From Mycoplasma zalophidermidis (GTDB taxonomy: Bacteria; Bacillota_I; Bacilli_A; Mycoplasmatales; Metamycoplasmataceae): a stretch of DNA of 64,000 nt. How positions within the stretch are numbered: position 1 is the first letter of the stretch; each line of letters begins with the position of its first letter. Both the position numbers and the translations under genes were made by a program. This document shows positions 31,863 through 43,624 of the stretch, piece by piece. The stretch lies in assembly GCF_018913985.1 (NCBI RefSeq), contig NZ_JAHMHK010000001.1, positions 186,001-250,000 of the forward strand, in the 5' to 3' direction. The notes beneath the pieces are model-generated. The model saw nothing but the letters and a program-made list of their open reading frames with translations, had not been told where the DNA came from and did no database searches.

Positions 31863-32435
31863 ATGAAATACAACGTAAAATTAGTTAAATTACCCAGCAA
31901 AGTTCTTAGAAAAAAATCTAAAGATATCCCAATCCCATTAAGACCCGAGGATATAGAATTGGCCGAAACTATGATTTATCATATTGATGATAGTCAAACC
32001 GAAGGAACAATGTTCCAGCCAGGTGTTGGTGTTGCTGCAGTTCAATATGGAATTTTAAAAAATATGTTTTATATAAACACCGCTGAAATAGACCCTTTGT
32101 TATTAAATAAACAACCAAATCAAATTAAAGATGTATTTATTAATCCTAAAATAATAGCAAAATCAGATTTTAAAATTTCATTAGAAGATGGCGAAGGTTG
32201 TCTTAGTGTAGGACGAAACATTGCTGGCCAAGAAGGTTATGTTTATAGAGCAAACAGAATAGTGTTCGAAGCTTATTCATATACACAAAAAAAGGTTGTG
32301 AGAATGGATCTTGAAGGATATTTAGCAATCGTTGCACAACATGAACTTGACCATCTTGAAGGAAAACTTTTTATTGATAGAATAAATAAAAAAAATCCGT
32401 GGAATGTGGAACCAAACTCACGTTTGTTAACTTAA
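31863..32435 (+). CDS. def: Peptide deformylase
   Basis: 190-residue metalloenzyme that removes the formyl group from nascent proteins. All three motifs are present: GVGVAAVQ (usual GxGLAAxQ), EGCLS and QHELDH. TATAAT at 31851-31856 is 6 nt before the ATG with no ribosome binding site, so the message should be leaderless. Confidence 0.95.
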   Translation: MKYNVKLVKLPSKVLRKKSKDIPIPLRPEDIELAETMIYHIDDSQTEGTMFQPGVGVAAVQYGILKNMFYINTAEIDPLLLNKQPNQIKDVFINPKIIAKSDFKISLEDGEGCLSVGRNIAGQEGYVYRANRIVFEAYSYTQKKVVRMDLEGYLAIVAQHELDHLEGKLFIDRINKKNPWNVEPNSRLLT

Positions 32436-32535
32436 TATTTTTAAAATTTCAGTATAAAGTACTGATTTTTTTATTTTTAAAATGATAGATTTTTAATTGC
32501 TATCGTAATATATTATTAAATAGTAAAATAAATCC

Positions 32536-33666
32536 ATGGAAACTTTAAATAATTATTTTGAACCTGTAAAAAATATATTTAGTTCTGCTGATAAACCTAC
32601 AATGGGTTTATTGCCAATTACAATATTTATTATTTTTTGCTTAATAGCTGCTTTATGAGGATATTTCAAAGGAGTCTGATCCGCAATTACGATGCTAATT
32701 TTAACAATAATTGGTGCTGTTATAGCCTTTGCTATAGCACCAAAAATACATTGAGTTGAAAAAATTATAGATATAAGTAAGGAACCTTATAGTAATTATA
32801 AAGAAGAAATAATGGCTATAATCGCCGGTTTAAATCTCTTTGTGATACTAGCATTAATCCAAATCATCGCATTAATTATGACTGAAATTTCAATGAAAAT
32901 TTCAAAATTAACAACTCGTCAACTAAAGAAAAGAAACAAGAAAACTTTATTAGTTAAAACATTAGGTTTAGTTGTAGCGCCACTATCAGCGTTACCTTTT
33001 GCGTCCGCCACAGTTAATATTTCCGGTATCTTCGGTTATAATAACAGACCAATTCAGATGAATGATGCGTTATTAGAAAAATTATCCCAAGGAAAAATTA
33101 AAGGATTATCTAGATACTTGCCGTTGGTGACTACCGCAATCAAAATTTCAATGGAAAAAGAAAACATACAAAATATTTCAAACATTAGCCAAACATTTAC
33201 TAAATCTCCTAGTGCAGATTACAATAAAGAAACAAATACATTGACTATTACTCCATTTAGCAAAGAACCAACGCCTGAACAAATTCAATCTTTCAACTCA
33301 ACAACAACCTTAATTTCAACTATTTTGGATGGTACTTCAAAAACTGAAGAATCTTATAATGTTTTTGTGAAAAGTATCGGACATGTACCTGTTGATGAAG
33401 AACAAAAACAACAAGCCAAGCAAGCATTAAATGATTTTATTAAAAAAGTAAAAGATGAGGGCATCGACCCAACTAAAACCAAAGTAAACCTGAATTTAAT
33501 TTCAAATGATTTAAAACCTATAGTAGCAAACTTAACAAAAGAGCAAAAAACTAAAGTTATAACCGAATTAACAAATCACTTCTTAGGAAGTGCTGATGAA
33601 GAAACAACAGCAATAGCTGTAGGCTTATTAGATTCATTAATAATTAATCCAAATGTGGCTGCTTAG
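32536..33666 (+). CDS. Membrane protein with CvpA-like N-terminal part
   Basis: 376 residues. Three or four hydrophobic segments in the first 180 residues (around LLPITIFIIFCLIAALWGYF, AITMLILTIIGAVIAFAIA, AGLNLFVILALIQIIALIM) are followed by a soluble half rich in Lys, Thr and Ser. The pattern WGYFKGVWSAITMLILTIIG resembles CvpA-type proteins, but the match is weak. A TAAAAT box ends 6 nt before the ATG, consistent with a leaderless message. Just upstream of tex. Confidence 0.7.
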
Positions 33667-33718
33667 CCGTATTTTTTAAAATAAAGAGTACAATATAGAA
33701 ATTAGAAGTGAGGTGAAA

Positions 33719-35872
33719 ATGAATATATCTATATCATATGTAGCAAAAAAATTAAACATAACCGAGGGACAAGTTGAAACAGTTTTAAATTTATTGGCTG
33801 ATAATTCAACGGTTCCATTTATTGCGCGTTATCGTCAACAACAAACGGGTGGACTTGATGAAGAGGTAATTCAAAAAATAAATGATTTATATATTTATAA
33901 TGTTGAATTAAACAAACGTAAAGAGGCAATTATAGAAATCCTTAAAGAGAAAGACCTTTTGACTAAAGATATTGAAAACAAACTGAAAAAAGCAGAAACT
34001 AAGTCAGAAGTAGAAAATATTTATGAGCCATTTAAGGTAGGTAAAAAAACTAAAGCTACCGAAGCAATTGCTTTAGGTTTAGAACCACTTGCTCTTGAAA
34101 TAATGAATAATACAGATACAAAATATAATCCTTATCAAGATGCACAAAATTATTTAAATGACCGTGTACCAACTGTCGAGTTTGCTATTGAACAAGCTCA
34201 ATATATAATTAGTCAAATAATTTCTCAGGATGCTTCAACAAGAGAATATGTAAAAAAACAACTTTGGAACTTTGGACAAATAATTACTAAAATTAAGAAA
34301 AATGCTGTTGATGAAAACCAAAACTTCAAACAATATTATGATTATTCAGAAAAAGTTAAAACCATTCCAAATCATAGAGTATTAGCAATATCTCGTGGAG
34401 AAAATAAAAAAATAATATCTTATGACATTAACTATAACGAAAATGTAATTTTATATACTTTGAACAATATCTATTTCAAAAACAAAAAAACAGGAAAAAT
34501 TATTAGCGAAGCAATAAAAGATAGTTTAGACCGTCTAATTATCCCTTCAATTATTAGAGAAATTAAAGCTGATTTGTTTGCAAGAGCGGAAAAAGAAGCT
34601 GTTGAATTGTTTTCTAATAGCTTAGAAAGTATGCTATTATGGCCTGCAGTTAAAAATAAAACAGTACTGGCAATAGACCCTGCATATGTTAACGGTTGCA
34701 AGATTGCCGTAATCGATCCTCAAGGAAACTTTTTAACAAAAAATATTATCTATCCAACGCCTCCAAGAAATGAAAAAACAATTTCTACCAGAATAGTCAA
34801 CCAGTTAATTGATAAATATAATGTTAATGTCATTGCAATTGGTAACGGTACTGGTTCACGTGAAACTGAAGAATTTATTTCTAATCTATTGAAAAATAGA
34901 CCCAACAGCAAAAACGAAGACATTGCTTTTGTGGTTGTTTCAGAGGTCGGTGCATCTGTTTACTCAGCATCAAAAATCGCACAAGAGGAATTCCCTGATT
35001 TCAGTATTGAAGAACGTTCAGCAGTAAACATTGGCCGTAGATTTCAAGACCCATTGAATGAGTTGATTAAAATTGACCCCAAATCAATTGGTGTGGGACA
35101 ATATCAACATGACGTAAATCAGAAAGACTTGTCTAAAGCCTTGGGTTTTAAAATTGATAAAGTTGTTAACAAAGTAGGTGTAGATTTAAATACTGCTTCA
35201 AAAACTATTCTTACATACATTTCTGGATTAAGTGAAAAGATGGCAGAAAATATCATCGAATATAGAAATGAGATTAAAAAATTTAAGAACAGAAACGAAT
35301 TAAAGAAAGTTAAAGGGATTGGACCAAAAGCTTTTGAACAAAGTATCGGGTTTTTAAGAATTCATGATTCTAAGAATTTCTTTGACAGAACATCAATTCA
35401 CCCAGAGTCATACAAATTAGCTAGTGAAATATGTGATTACTTAGCAATAGATTTTGATGATATTGATGTTAAAACACTAGAAAATCAAAATATTGAAGAA
35501 CTAGCAAAAAAATTCAATTCTAATGTTTATGATGTGTCATTGATTATTGAATCGCTTAAAAACCCCACTAAAGACATTCGCGACGAAAAAGACGGATATA
35601 TTTTGAAGAAAGACGTCTTAAAAGCAGAAGATGTGGCGAAAGGTATGATTATAGACGGAAGTGTACAAAGTGTTACTGACTTCGGCGTATTTGTATATAT
35701 CGGAATTAAACAAAATGTATTGATTCACATTAGCAATATGAAAAAACATCCAAAACATTTTGTTAAATCTCCAACCGACATTGTTAAAGTCGGAGATAAC
35801 ATTAAAGTTGAAATTATTGATAATGATTTAGAACGTGGCCGCATCCAAGGAAAATTAATTTATGAAGACTAA
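33719..35872 (+). CDS. tex: Tex-family RNA-binding transcription accessory protein
   Basis: 717 residues. The N-terminus VETVLNLLADNSTVPFIARYRQQQTGGLDE is diagnostic of Tex. A YqgF-like nuclease fold (LAIDPAY…VIAIGNGTGSRET), helix-hairpin-helix motifs (KKVKGIGPKAFEQSIGFLRI) and a C-terminal S1 domain (GMIIDGSVQSVTDFGVFV) follow in the family order. Start ATG at 33719 has GAGGTG upstream; a GTG six bases earlier is less likely. Confidence 0.95.
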   Translation: MNISISYVAKKLNITEGQVETVLNLLADNSTVPFIARYRQQQTGGLDEEVIQKINDLYIYNVELNKRKEAIIEILKEKDLLTKDIENKLKKAETKSEVENIYEPFKVGKKTKATEAIALGLEPLALEIMNNTDTKYNPYQDAQNYLNDRVPTVEFAIEQAQYIISQIISQDASTREYVKKQLWNFGQIITKIKKNAVDENQNFKQYYDYSEKVKTIPNHRVLAISRGENKKIISYDINYNENVILYTLNNIYFKNKKTGKIISEAIKDSLDRLIIPSIIREIKADLFARAEKEAVELFSNSLESMLLWPAVKNKTVLAIDPAYVNGCKIAVIDPQGNFLTKNIIYPTPPRNEKTISTRIVNQLIDKYNVNVIAIGNGTGSRETEEFISNLLKNRPNSKNEDIAFVVVSEVGASVYSASKIAQEEFPDFSIEERSAVNIGRRFQDPLNELIKIDPKSIGVGQYQHDVNQKDLSKALGFKIDKVVNKVGVDLNTASKTILTYISGLSEKMAENIIEYRNEIKKFKNRNELKKVKGIGPKAFEQSIGFLRIHDSKNFFDRTSIHPESYKLASEICDYLAIDFDDIDVKTLENQNIEELAKKFNSNVYDVSLIIESLKNPTKDIRDEKDGYILKKDVLKAEDVAKGMIIDGSVQSVTDFGVFVYIGIKQNVLIHISNMKKHPKHFVKSPTDIVKVGDNIKVEIIDNDLERGRIQGKLIYED

Positions 35873-35952
35873 TTAAGCCGGATAAAACCTGCTTTTTTTA
35901 TACTTTTTTCCTTATTTTGAATTCTTTTAAAATAATTAAGTATGATATTAAT

Positions 35953-38862
35953 ATGAATAAATATACTAACTTATACAATACAACTGAATATACTTTTTTA
36001 GATTCAATAATTAGAGTTGATGACTTGGTTCGTTTAAGCAAAGAGCACGGATTAAATGCTGTCGCTTTAACAGATCATAATAATTTATTTGGTCTTGGTG
36101 CTTTTCTTAAAAGTTGCCAAAAATATGATATTAAACCTATTATTGGAGTTGACTTAGATGTGGATGAATACAGATTTATTTTACTTGCTAAAAACTATAA
36201 AGGTTTCCAAAAAATCAATTCTTTAATACTCAAAAAATCAAAAAATGTAATAATAAATATTAATGAAATCATTGATGAAAATGTGTTTATCATAGATCAC
36301 CCTAAATTAGGTTATTATGCTAAAACAGGGAAAATGGATTTAATTGACAGTGATAGTTATTATGTAAATTCATATGATACTTCTATTAAGAATGGTATTA
36401 TAACTAAAACCAACAAACTCTTATATCTAAAAGATAATGACACGCTAAATATCGTTCAGAAATTGTCGAATAATACTGAAAATAAGTTCACAAACGACTA
36501 TTTTGATAATTCAGTGACCGATAGCATAATAATAGATAGAATTAACTTCATTATTGATAATTGCAATTTTAAATTGCCATCAAAAAAGCTTAATTTAGCA
36601 GACTTTAACAACAATAACGAAGAAGATAACGAAAAAATGTTAATTAAATTATTGAATGAGGGTCTAACAAGAATTTCACATGAGTTACCCAAAAATAAAG
36701 ATCTTTGACGAGCAAGACTTGCTTATGAATTTGAAACAATAAAATCATTGGGTTTTATAAATTATTTTCTAATAATTCAAGATCTTGTCAATTGAGCAAA
36801 AAATAATAATATTGCAATTGGTCCTGGACGTGGAAGTGCTGCCGGGTCATTCATTTCTTATTTATTAAATATTACATCTATAAACCCTTTAAAATATGAT
36901 TTATTATTTGAACGCTTTTTGAATCCTCAAAGAGTATCATGGCCTGATATTGACATAGATATTCAAGATGACAGAAGAATGGAAGTTTTTGAATATCTTA
37001 AAAATAAATACGGAAATGAAAACGTTGCATTAATCTCAACATTTCAAACTCTTGGTGCTAAAATGGCGATTAGAGATGTGGGGAGGGTGTTGGGAATTAG
37101 TTTAGTTACAATTAATGCGATATCAAAAACTTTAAGCGCTAGTGAAACATTAACTGAAGCAATGCAAGGTAATGTTAAATTTAAGTTAGCTATTGAGCAA
37201 TACCCAGAATTATTAGAACACGCATTAAAAATAGAGGGGCTGCCGCGTCAACAGAGTTATCACCCAGCGGGGTTAATTATTTCTAAACAACCAATAATTT
37301 CTTATGCACCAGCTTCTTTAACAAATGACGGGAGTTATCAACAGGTTCAACTTACAATGGACTATACAGAACAATTTGGTTTATTAAAGATTGATTTGTT
37401 AGGGTTAAAGACCTTAACTGAGGTTCAGAACATGGAATATTTCATTCCTGAAAAAGAATGATTTGATAATTTGCTTGTTAACGACCCAGCTAAAATGGTA
37501 TTAAATGACCAATTAACTTTTTTAAGATTAAACTTAGGTTACACCGAAGGGATATTTCAATTAGAATCTCCTGGAATGAAAAAAACTATTGCAACCGTTC
37601 AGTTAAATTCATTCGACGATTTATATGCAATTATTTCTCTTTTTAGACCGGGTCCTTTGAAATATATTAAAAACTATGCGCAAAATAAACAAGACACTGA
37701 TTTAATAGAAAAAATACACCCAGTTTATGATGAAATATTGAGGCCAACATTCGGTATTATGGTGTATCAGGAACAAATTATGTTAATTGCGCAAAAAGTG
37801 GCTGGAATGAGTTTTGTAGAGGCTGATTTTTTAAGACGCGCCATTAGTAAAAAACACGAAGATGAAATTAAACAATATAAAGATAAATTTGTTCGGGGTG
37901 CTTTAGATAATGGTTTAGAAATTTCACAAATTAAAAAAATTTATAAGAACATTGAACAATTTGCAGAATATGGTTTCAATAAGTCTCACGCCGTATCTTA
38001 TGCTTATCTAACAATGAAAATGGCTTATTACAAAACTTATTATCCTCTAATTTTTTATTCGGCATTAATTTCAAATAGTAGAGGAGCGCAAGATAAAATT
38101 GGAAAATATGTTGAAGAAATAAAAAAACAAAATTATATAGTTAACTCACCAAACATTTTGCACTCGCTTAATGCTTGTTTAATAAAAAATAATCAAATTT
38201 ATCTACCTTTCGATTTGATAAAGGGATTTGGAAATGACGGAGTAAGCAAAATAATGAGTTCAATAAATGAATTGGGTCCATTTACAAACAATTTAAACGA
38301 AACTATACTAAGATTAAGATTTGCAGGTTTGACAGAGAATGCTTTAGATTTATTAGTTCGAGCAAATGTTTTTCGTGATTTTGGACACATGAAATTTATC
38401 GAAAATGCCGTAAAAAACCTTTTAGAATGTTTTAAACTAGTTTCAAACATAAACAATTGACCAGAAGCTAGAGAAAAATTAAACAAATCAGGCTATCTTT
38501 CAATGGTTCACGACGAAATCGAGAGAGATATAAATTATGAATCAACAAATGAAATTTCTCTTTTAGGAACATGTTATAACGCCCATCCCACAATAGAATA
38601 CGAAAAACAATTTAAATACAAATTATCAACAATCCCTAATACCATTACAACTGAAATAGCTGTTCAGATTATCAGAAAAACAATATTGCCAGGAAAATCG
38701 TTTTTTGTAATTGAGGTTAGTGATTCAACAATGTCACACGCATTTTTCATCAGCAATAAAAATCAAAACTTGTGGTCTCCAGTAAACGTTGGTGATATTG
38801 TAAAAATAAAAATATCAAATAATCGTGGTAAATTAAGGTTACTCGAGTTTGGCATAATTTAA
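35953..38862 (+). CDS. dnaE: DNA polymerase III alpha subunit (DnaE type)
   Basis: 969 residues, somewhat short for DnaE. The PHP domain (ALTDHNNLFGLGAFLKSC) is at the N-terminus, the palm carries GPGRGSAAGSFISY near residue 290 and the catalytic PDIDIDIQDDRR near 330, and finger residues PAGLIIS and YQEQIMLIAQKVAGMSF follow. There is no 3'-5' exonuclease insert, so it is not PolC. TTGAAT-18 nt-TATGAT (35917-35946) is followed after 6 nt by the ATG, indicating a leaderless mRNA; the longer TTG-start reading would begin inside the promoter. Four UGA-Trp codons. The exonuclease gene follows with 8 nt spacing. Confidence 0.95.
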
Positions 38863-38870
38863 GGAGAACA

Positions 38871-39755
38871 ATGAATATGGAAAAATTTTTATTAATCGAT
38901 GGTAACTTTTTATTATTTCAATCATTTTACGCATCATATCACCCATCAAGATCAATCATGACTGATATGAACGGAAAAACAACTAATGGGGTTCATGTAT
39001 TCTTGATGACTCTACATAAAATTTTAGAATATATCAATCCTCAGTACTTATTCATTGCTTTTGATGCTCATGGCAAAACTTACAGACACGATTTGTACGA
39101 TGATTATAAAGCCGGGCGTACAAAAGCTCCCGAAATAATTTTTGAACAATTCGCAATCATAAAAGAGATTTTAACTAGTTTAAATATAAAATGATTTGAA
39201 CAGGTCGGAGATGAGGCTGATGATTTAATTGCTACATTATCAAAAATTAAAGATGTAGATAAATATATATACTCAAAAGATCAAGATTTATTACAGTTGG
39301 TATGCGAAGACACGAGTGTTATCTTTAAAAATAAAGAAGGCGATTTCGATTTATACACAAAAGATAATTTTGAACAAATTCACAATATCAAACCTTCGCA
39401 AATTCCGGATTTAAAAGGTTTGGCTGGTGATACATCAGATAATATTAAAGGTGTAGCTGGTATCGGTAAAGTCGGAGCATTGAAATTAATTAATACTTAC
39501 GGTTCTATCGAAGAGATTTATCGAAATATTGATAAAATAAAAGGCGCAACTAAACAAAAACTAATCAATGGACAAGACGATGCATTGTTTTGTAAAAAAC
39601 TTACTATATTAAATACAAACGTATCAATGAATACTGAGTTATCATTCTATTCATGTTCTAAAATAGACTTAAATATCGGTCTAGAGGTAATGAAGAAATA
39701 CAGTTTAAATACTGCATTTAGTAAATGATTATCATTTTTAACTAAGGAGACTTAA
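38871..39755 (+). CDS. 5'-3' exonuclease (PolI N-terminal type)
   Basis: 294 residues. FLLIDGNFLLFQSFYA, the acidic cluster VGDEADDLIATL (Asp/Glu metal ligands), YSKDQDLLQLV and the helix-hairpin-helix LKGLAGDTSDNIKGVAGIGKVGALKLI match the 5'-nuclease domain of PolA. Mollicutes carry it as a separate protein for Okazaki primer removal. It is in one operon with dnaE; the ATG follows AAGGAG. Confidence 0.92.
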
Positions 39756-39887
39756 TTTATAAAGCTTGTTTTTTACCGGAAAAAATGCCATTTTTTTGAC
39801 GTTTATTGGATTAAATAATGCTTAAAAAACACTTTAGAAGTAAAAAATATAAAATTTAAATGTATTTAAGATATTAAAAGGAGAAAT

Positions 39888-41885
39888 ATGAACAAGAAAA
39901 AATTCGGCTTTTTAACACTAACCGCAACATCGCTAACTGCGATTCCAGTTATTGCCGCTTCATGTAATAACAAAAAAGAAGAAAAGAAAAACTATGATGA
40001 ATTGATAAAGTTAACTATTGATTCTGAAATTAAAAAAGCTAAAGAAGCTAAGGATGTATTAAAAACAGATATTGCTATTAGTGAAATTAAAGATGTAAAA
40101 ATTGAAATAAAATCATTAGTGCCAAGTAATAAAATAAAAACAAAATTAATTATTACTTTGACTGTAACGGAGAAAGAAGGTAAATCATTAGAGGTTATTA
40201 AGGAACTAGATGGTTTTAAAGAACCAAGTAGTCCAAAAACCCCTGAAACACCAGGAACAAATACTGATACGCCCGTAAATAATAAGAAAAATGTAGCAAA
40301 CGAAAATTTTGTAAATGCAGTGCATATCACTAAAAGCGTAAAATCTTCTGAATTTTTCAATAATATTCAAGAAAACACAACCATTTACTATGATTTTGGA
40401 ACACATTCTTTTTTTGACAAAGACTATGTCAAAAATAACAACGAAGCTAACAAAAATAGAGTTGAATTATTCCGCTTAGAGGATTTTGTACCCGCATTTG
40501 GCGTTAATGTGGCACACCCTACCGAAGCGGACAAAAATATTAACAAAGTAACTCTTGTTAAGAATGGAAACAATTATTCACTAAAATTTAAATTTGGACA
40601 ATACGATTCAAGAACTAAAAAAACTACAGTCTTCGACGAAGTATACACAACTAAAACCGAAGCATTTGAATTTAGAACAAAAGCTGAATTAGACACTAAA
40701 ATTGATACATTAACCTTATCATACCCTGATGCAGATAAAGTTTTTGATAACCAAGCAACACAGGATAAAGTGAAATTATCTGACGAAAATGAAAAAATGG
40801 TTATTAAGTCATTTGATATTCTAAAAGGACAAGGAAAAGTAAAAGTTTCATTTGTGATTACAACACAAATTGGTGCCGAAACATTAGAAAGTAAAATTAA
40901 AGAAGTAACTATTGAAGGATTTAAAGTTGATAATTTTGAATCACAATTAGTCGGAGTAACTCTAAATTATCCAGATAAACAAAACGTAACTATAGAAAAT
41001 ATTGATGTTACTAAATTTACATTATCTAAAGATGATGCCCCATTTGAACTAACGGAAAATGCAACAGCAACATACAAAAAAGTTGAAAATAGCGAAAATA
41101 AATATAAAGGAACAATTTCTGTTGAAGCAACATTTGCAAAAAACGAACAAAATGTAGTAAAAACATACGAAATTAGTGGTTTTAAAACTGAAGCATTTAA
41201 CTTACAAACATATGTTGATTCATTCAAATCAGTGACTCTTGATCCATCAATCAACAAATCTGAAACCTCAACAAACTCAATTACTAAAGATAGTTTTTCA
41301 CTTGGTGAATTTGATAAAAAAGCAGTTAACGTTGAAATTACTAATGGAAAAATTAATGAAGCTAACACTTCAGAATATATCCTTACTTTAACTTTCACTG
41401 ATTTAGTAAATGAAGGCGTAGAACTTTTAACAAAAGAATTTACAATCACCGGTTTTAAAGCGGGTGAAGAAATTAAACATTATTCTAATGAAAAAGTAGC
41501 TGAATTCGCTAAAGCACAAAAACTGTTTATTGTTGACCCTGTCAAAATTGAAGAAAATTTAGAAAACTTTGAAAAAGCAATAAAAAGTAAAAAACCACTA
41601 ATAAAGGTAGAGAATAATAAAATTACATACGCCGATTCAACAATCACAGGTGATGTAATCGGGCTTTCCTTAAATCCTGATTTAGGTGTTATTTCATTAA
41701 CACATGGTGGAAAAAATAATGGAACATATGTTAAACCTTATCCGAGAGTTAAAAATAATGGTGGAATCAGAATTATTAAAGATGAGAGTGGTACATTTAA
41801 ACTTCAATTTAATTTAATTCTTGATGACCATGCCACGGTCGATGATGTTGTATATGAACAAATTTTATTCAACATTAATAAATAA
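39888..41885 (+). CDS. Surface lipoprotein with repeated domains
   Basis: 665 residues. The signal peptide ends in the lipobox IAASC. Four homologous units follow, each ending in a Gly-Phe-Lys motif: ELDGFKE (near 105), TIEGFKV (near 345), EISGFKT (near 425) and TITGFKA (near 525). Their spacing of about 80-240 residues and strand-rich composition resemble the lipoprotein-17-type variable surface protein domain known in mycoplasmas. A Pro/Thr-rich linker (SPKTPETPGTNTD) separates the first unit from the rest. Start ATG after AAAGGAG. It precedes the nuclease lipoprotein and may be exposed to the host. Confidence 0.88.
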   Translation: MNKKKFGFLTLTATSLTAIPVIAASCNNKKEEKKNYDELIKLTIDSEIKKAKEAKDVLKTDIAISEIKDVKIEIKSLVPSNKIKTKLIITLTVTEKEGKSLEVIKELDGFKEPSSPKTPETPGTNTDTPVNNKKNVANENFVNAVHITKSVKSSEFFNNIQENTTIYYDFGTHSFFDKDYVKNNNEANKNRVELFRLEDFVPAFGVNVAHPTEADKNINKVTLVKNGNNYSLKFKFGQYDSRTKKTTVFDEVYTTKTEAFEFRTKAELDTKIDTLTLSYPDADKVFDNQATQDKVKLSDENEKMVIKSFDILKGQGKVKVSFVITTQIGAETLESKIKEVTIEGFKVDNFESQLVGVTLNYPDKQNVTIENIDVTKFTLSKDDAPFELTENATATYKKVENSENKYKGTISVEATFAKNEQNVVKTYEISGFKTEAFNLQTYVDSFKSVTLDPSINKSETSTNSITKDSFSLGEFDKKAVNVEITNGKINEANTSEYILTLTFTDLVNEGVELLTKEFTITGFKAGEEIKHYSNEKVAEFAKAQKLFIVDPVKIEENLENFEKAIKSKKPLIKVENNKITYADSTITGDVIGLSLNPDLGVISLTHGGKNNGTYVKPYPRVKNNGGIRIIKDESGTFKLQFNLILDDHATVDDVVYEQILFNINK

Positions 41886-41888
41886 TGT

Positions 41889-41930
41889 CAGCAATAAAAA
41901 CGGCGATTTATTCGCTTTTTTGTTGCTTTT
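41889..41930 (+). terminator. Terminator of the repeat-domain lipoprotein gene
   Basis: Nested stem AGCAA...AAAAA...GCGA / TCGC...TTTTTT...TTGCT followed by T-run. Confidence 0.7.
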
Positions 41931-42007
41931 TTAAATATTTTGATAACAGATGCAAACTTAGCAGCTTTATTTTGTTCTTATAACATTTAATAGTTTATAA
42001 TTTAAAT

Positions 42008-43591
42008 ATGAAAAAAATCTTCAAAAAATTAATCTTGTTGAGCGCGTCGGCTGGTTCATTCATAGGAGCTTCAAGTGCTTGTTCCTTCCAGAATGATTCA
42101 AAAAATAATCCTGAATTTAAGTTAACATTAAAACAAAATGTTTTGATTGATCCAAGCGATAATGACTATACTAAATATTTCGATTTTAATGGCAATGAAC
42201 ATGGATATGAATACCTTGTAATTAATCAAGTTGAAAATAATAATCAAATGACTTTAACATATGAAATCATTGATAAAAATAAAGATGTTGTTGCTATTAA
42301 AATACTTGTTATTGACAGTAAATATGTCAAACCAATTTCAATAAACAAAGACAATAATAAAAAAATAGCAGGAAATATCGATGATCCTGATTGAACTCCT
42401 GAAGGCGATAATTGAATTGATGAGACAATTATATCGGACGATAATAATGAAAGTGTGAATAATTCTGTAGATAAACAAAATCCATCGGAAGATAACACTA
42501 ACACTGAAGACAAAAACGACGATGTTCCAGTACCAAATCCAGTTCCAAACGAACATCAAGATAATCAAAATGTACAAACAACGTCAGATGATAGATTAAG
42601 AATAGCATTATGAAATGTTGCTAATTTTGGAGATGGGGCTTTGGAACCTAAATATCAAGCAATAACATCAATAATATTTACTCAAAAGTATGATGTTGTA
42701 GGTTTAATTGAATTAGACTCAATAAAAGTGATATCTCGTCTTGTTAATTATTTAAATGTCTTAGAACAAAAAAATAACACTAATAATCTTTGAGATTTCA
42801 TTTACAAAGAATTACCTGTTGATTCCAAAAAGAATATTAATGTTAATGGAGACAACGCTGCTGCTTATATTTATAATAAGACTAAAGTTGTTCCTGAAAT
42901 TTTGAATAATAGCCAAAACGGAATAATCTATGATAATTCAAATTTCCAAGTTTTTAAAGGCCCTCTTGCACTAAATGCATATTCAAGAGCACCGTATATT
43001 GGCAAATTTAGATCAAATGTTGAAGGATATAAAAACGTTAACTTTACACTAGCTATTTCTCATTTTGATGGGCCTGGCGTTAAAACAAAAATTGACGAAG
43101 AATCATTTAAAGGTATGGGTTCGAGAGAATATAACGAAGCAAAAAACATTAAAAACGTATTTGACTGAGTCAAAAAGCTTAATGGTAATGATGATGATTT
43201 AATTTTCATGGGTGATACTAACATTCCAAGCGGAAAAGAATCTATTGCGTTCGATTGAGTGAGTGAATACGGTGCTATTATGCCTTTAGGTGAAGGGGAA
43301 GAAGCATTGTCTTCACTAAAAACAAAATTTGGTAATTATGCAAATCCTTATGACAAAATAGTTCATAAATCAAATCTAAAATTTGAAAATGCCAAGGTTT
43401 ATAAACTTTATAGTTTTGTTGATGATCCTAGCATATTCCAATGAGCAAAAATAACTTCATTAGATGATTGGGTAAAATATTATAAAAAATATAAAAGCTA
43501 CTCATCAATGGATAGATACGTTTACAGCGGTGTCAGCGATCACTCTCCAATAAGTTATGATTTAATTTTAGATCCTAATGACCCTTATTAA
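42008..43591 (+). CDS. mnuA: Membrane nuclease lipoprotein (MnuA-like)
   Basis: 527 residues. Signal peptide with the lipobox SSAC, a long Asp/Asn/Pro-rich linker (residues 115-195), then an endonuclease/exonuclease/phosphatase domain. Its motifs are LRIALWNVANFG, VVGLIELD (metal-binding Glu), AISHFDGPG, FMGDTNIPSG and SDHSPISYD (catalytic Asp-His). MnuA-type surface nucleases digest host nucleic acids for nucleotide scavenging and neutrophil-trap escape. TATAAT at 41996-42001 ends 6 nt before the ATG and there is no ribosome binding site, so the mRNA should be leaderless. Six UGA-Trp codons. Confidence 0.88.
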
Positions 43592-43624
43592 AAAAACAGC
43601 CCAATTATAAAGGACTGTTTTTTT
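43590..43624. terminator. Bidirectional terminator between mnuA and apt
   Basis: AAAAAACAG/CTGTTTTTT stem serving the convergent genes on both sides; it overlaps the apt stop codon. Confidence 0.75.

Noticed and set aside
35917-35952. Upstream TTG start of dnaE adding 12 residues
   Set aside because: The extra codons are the -35 and -10 boxes of the promoter.
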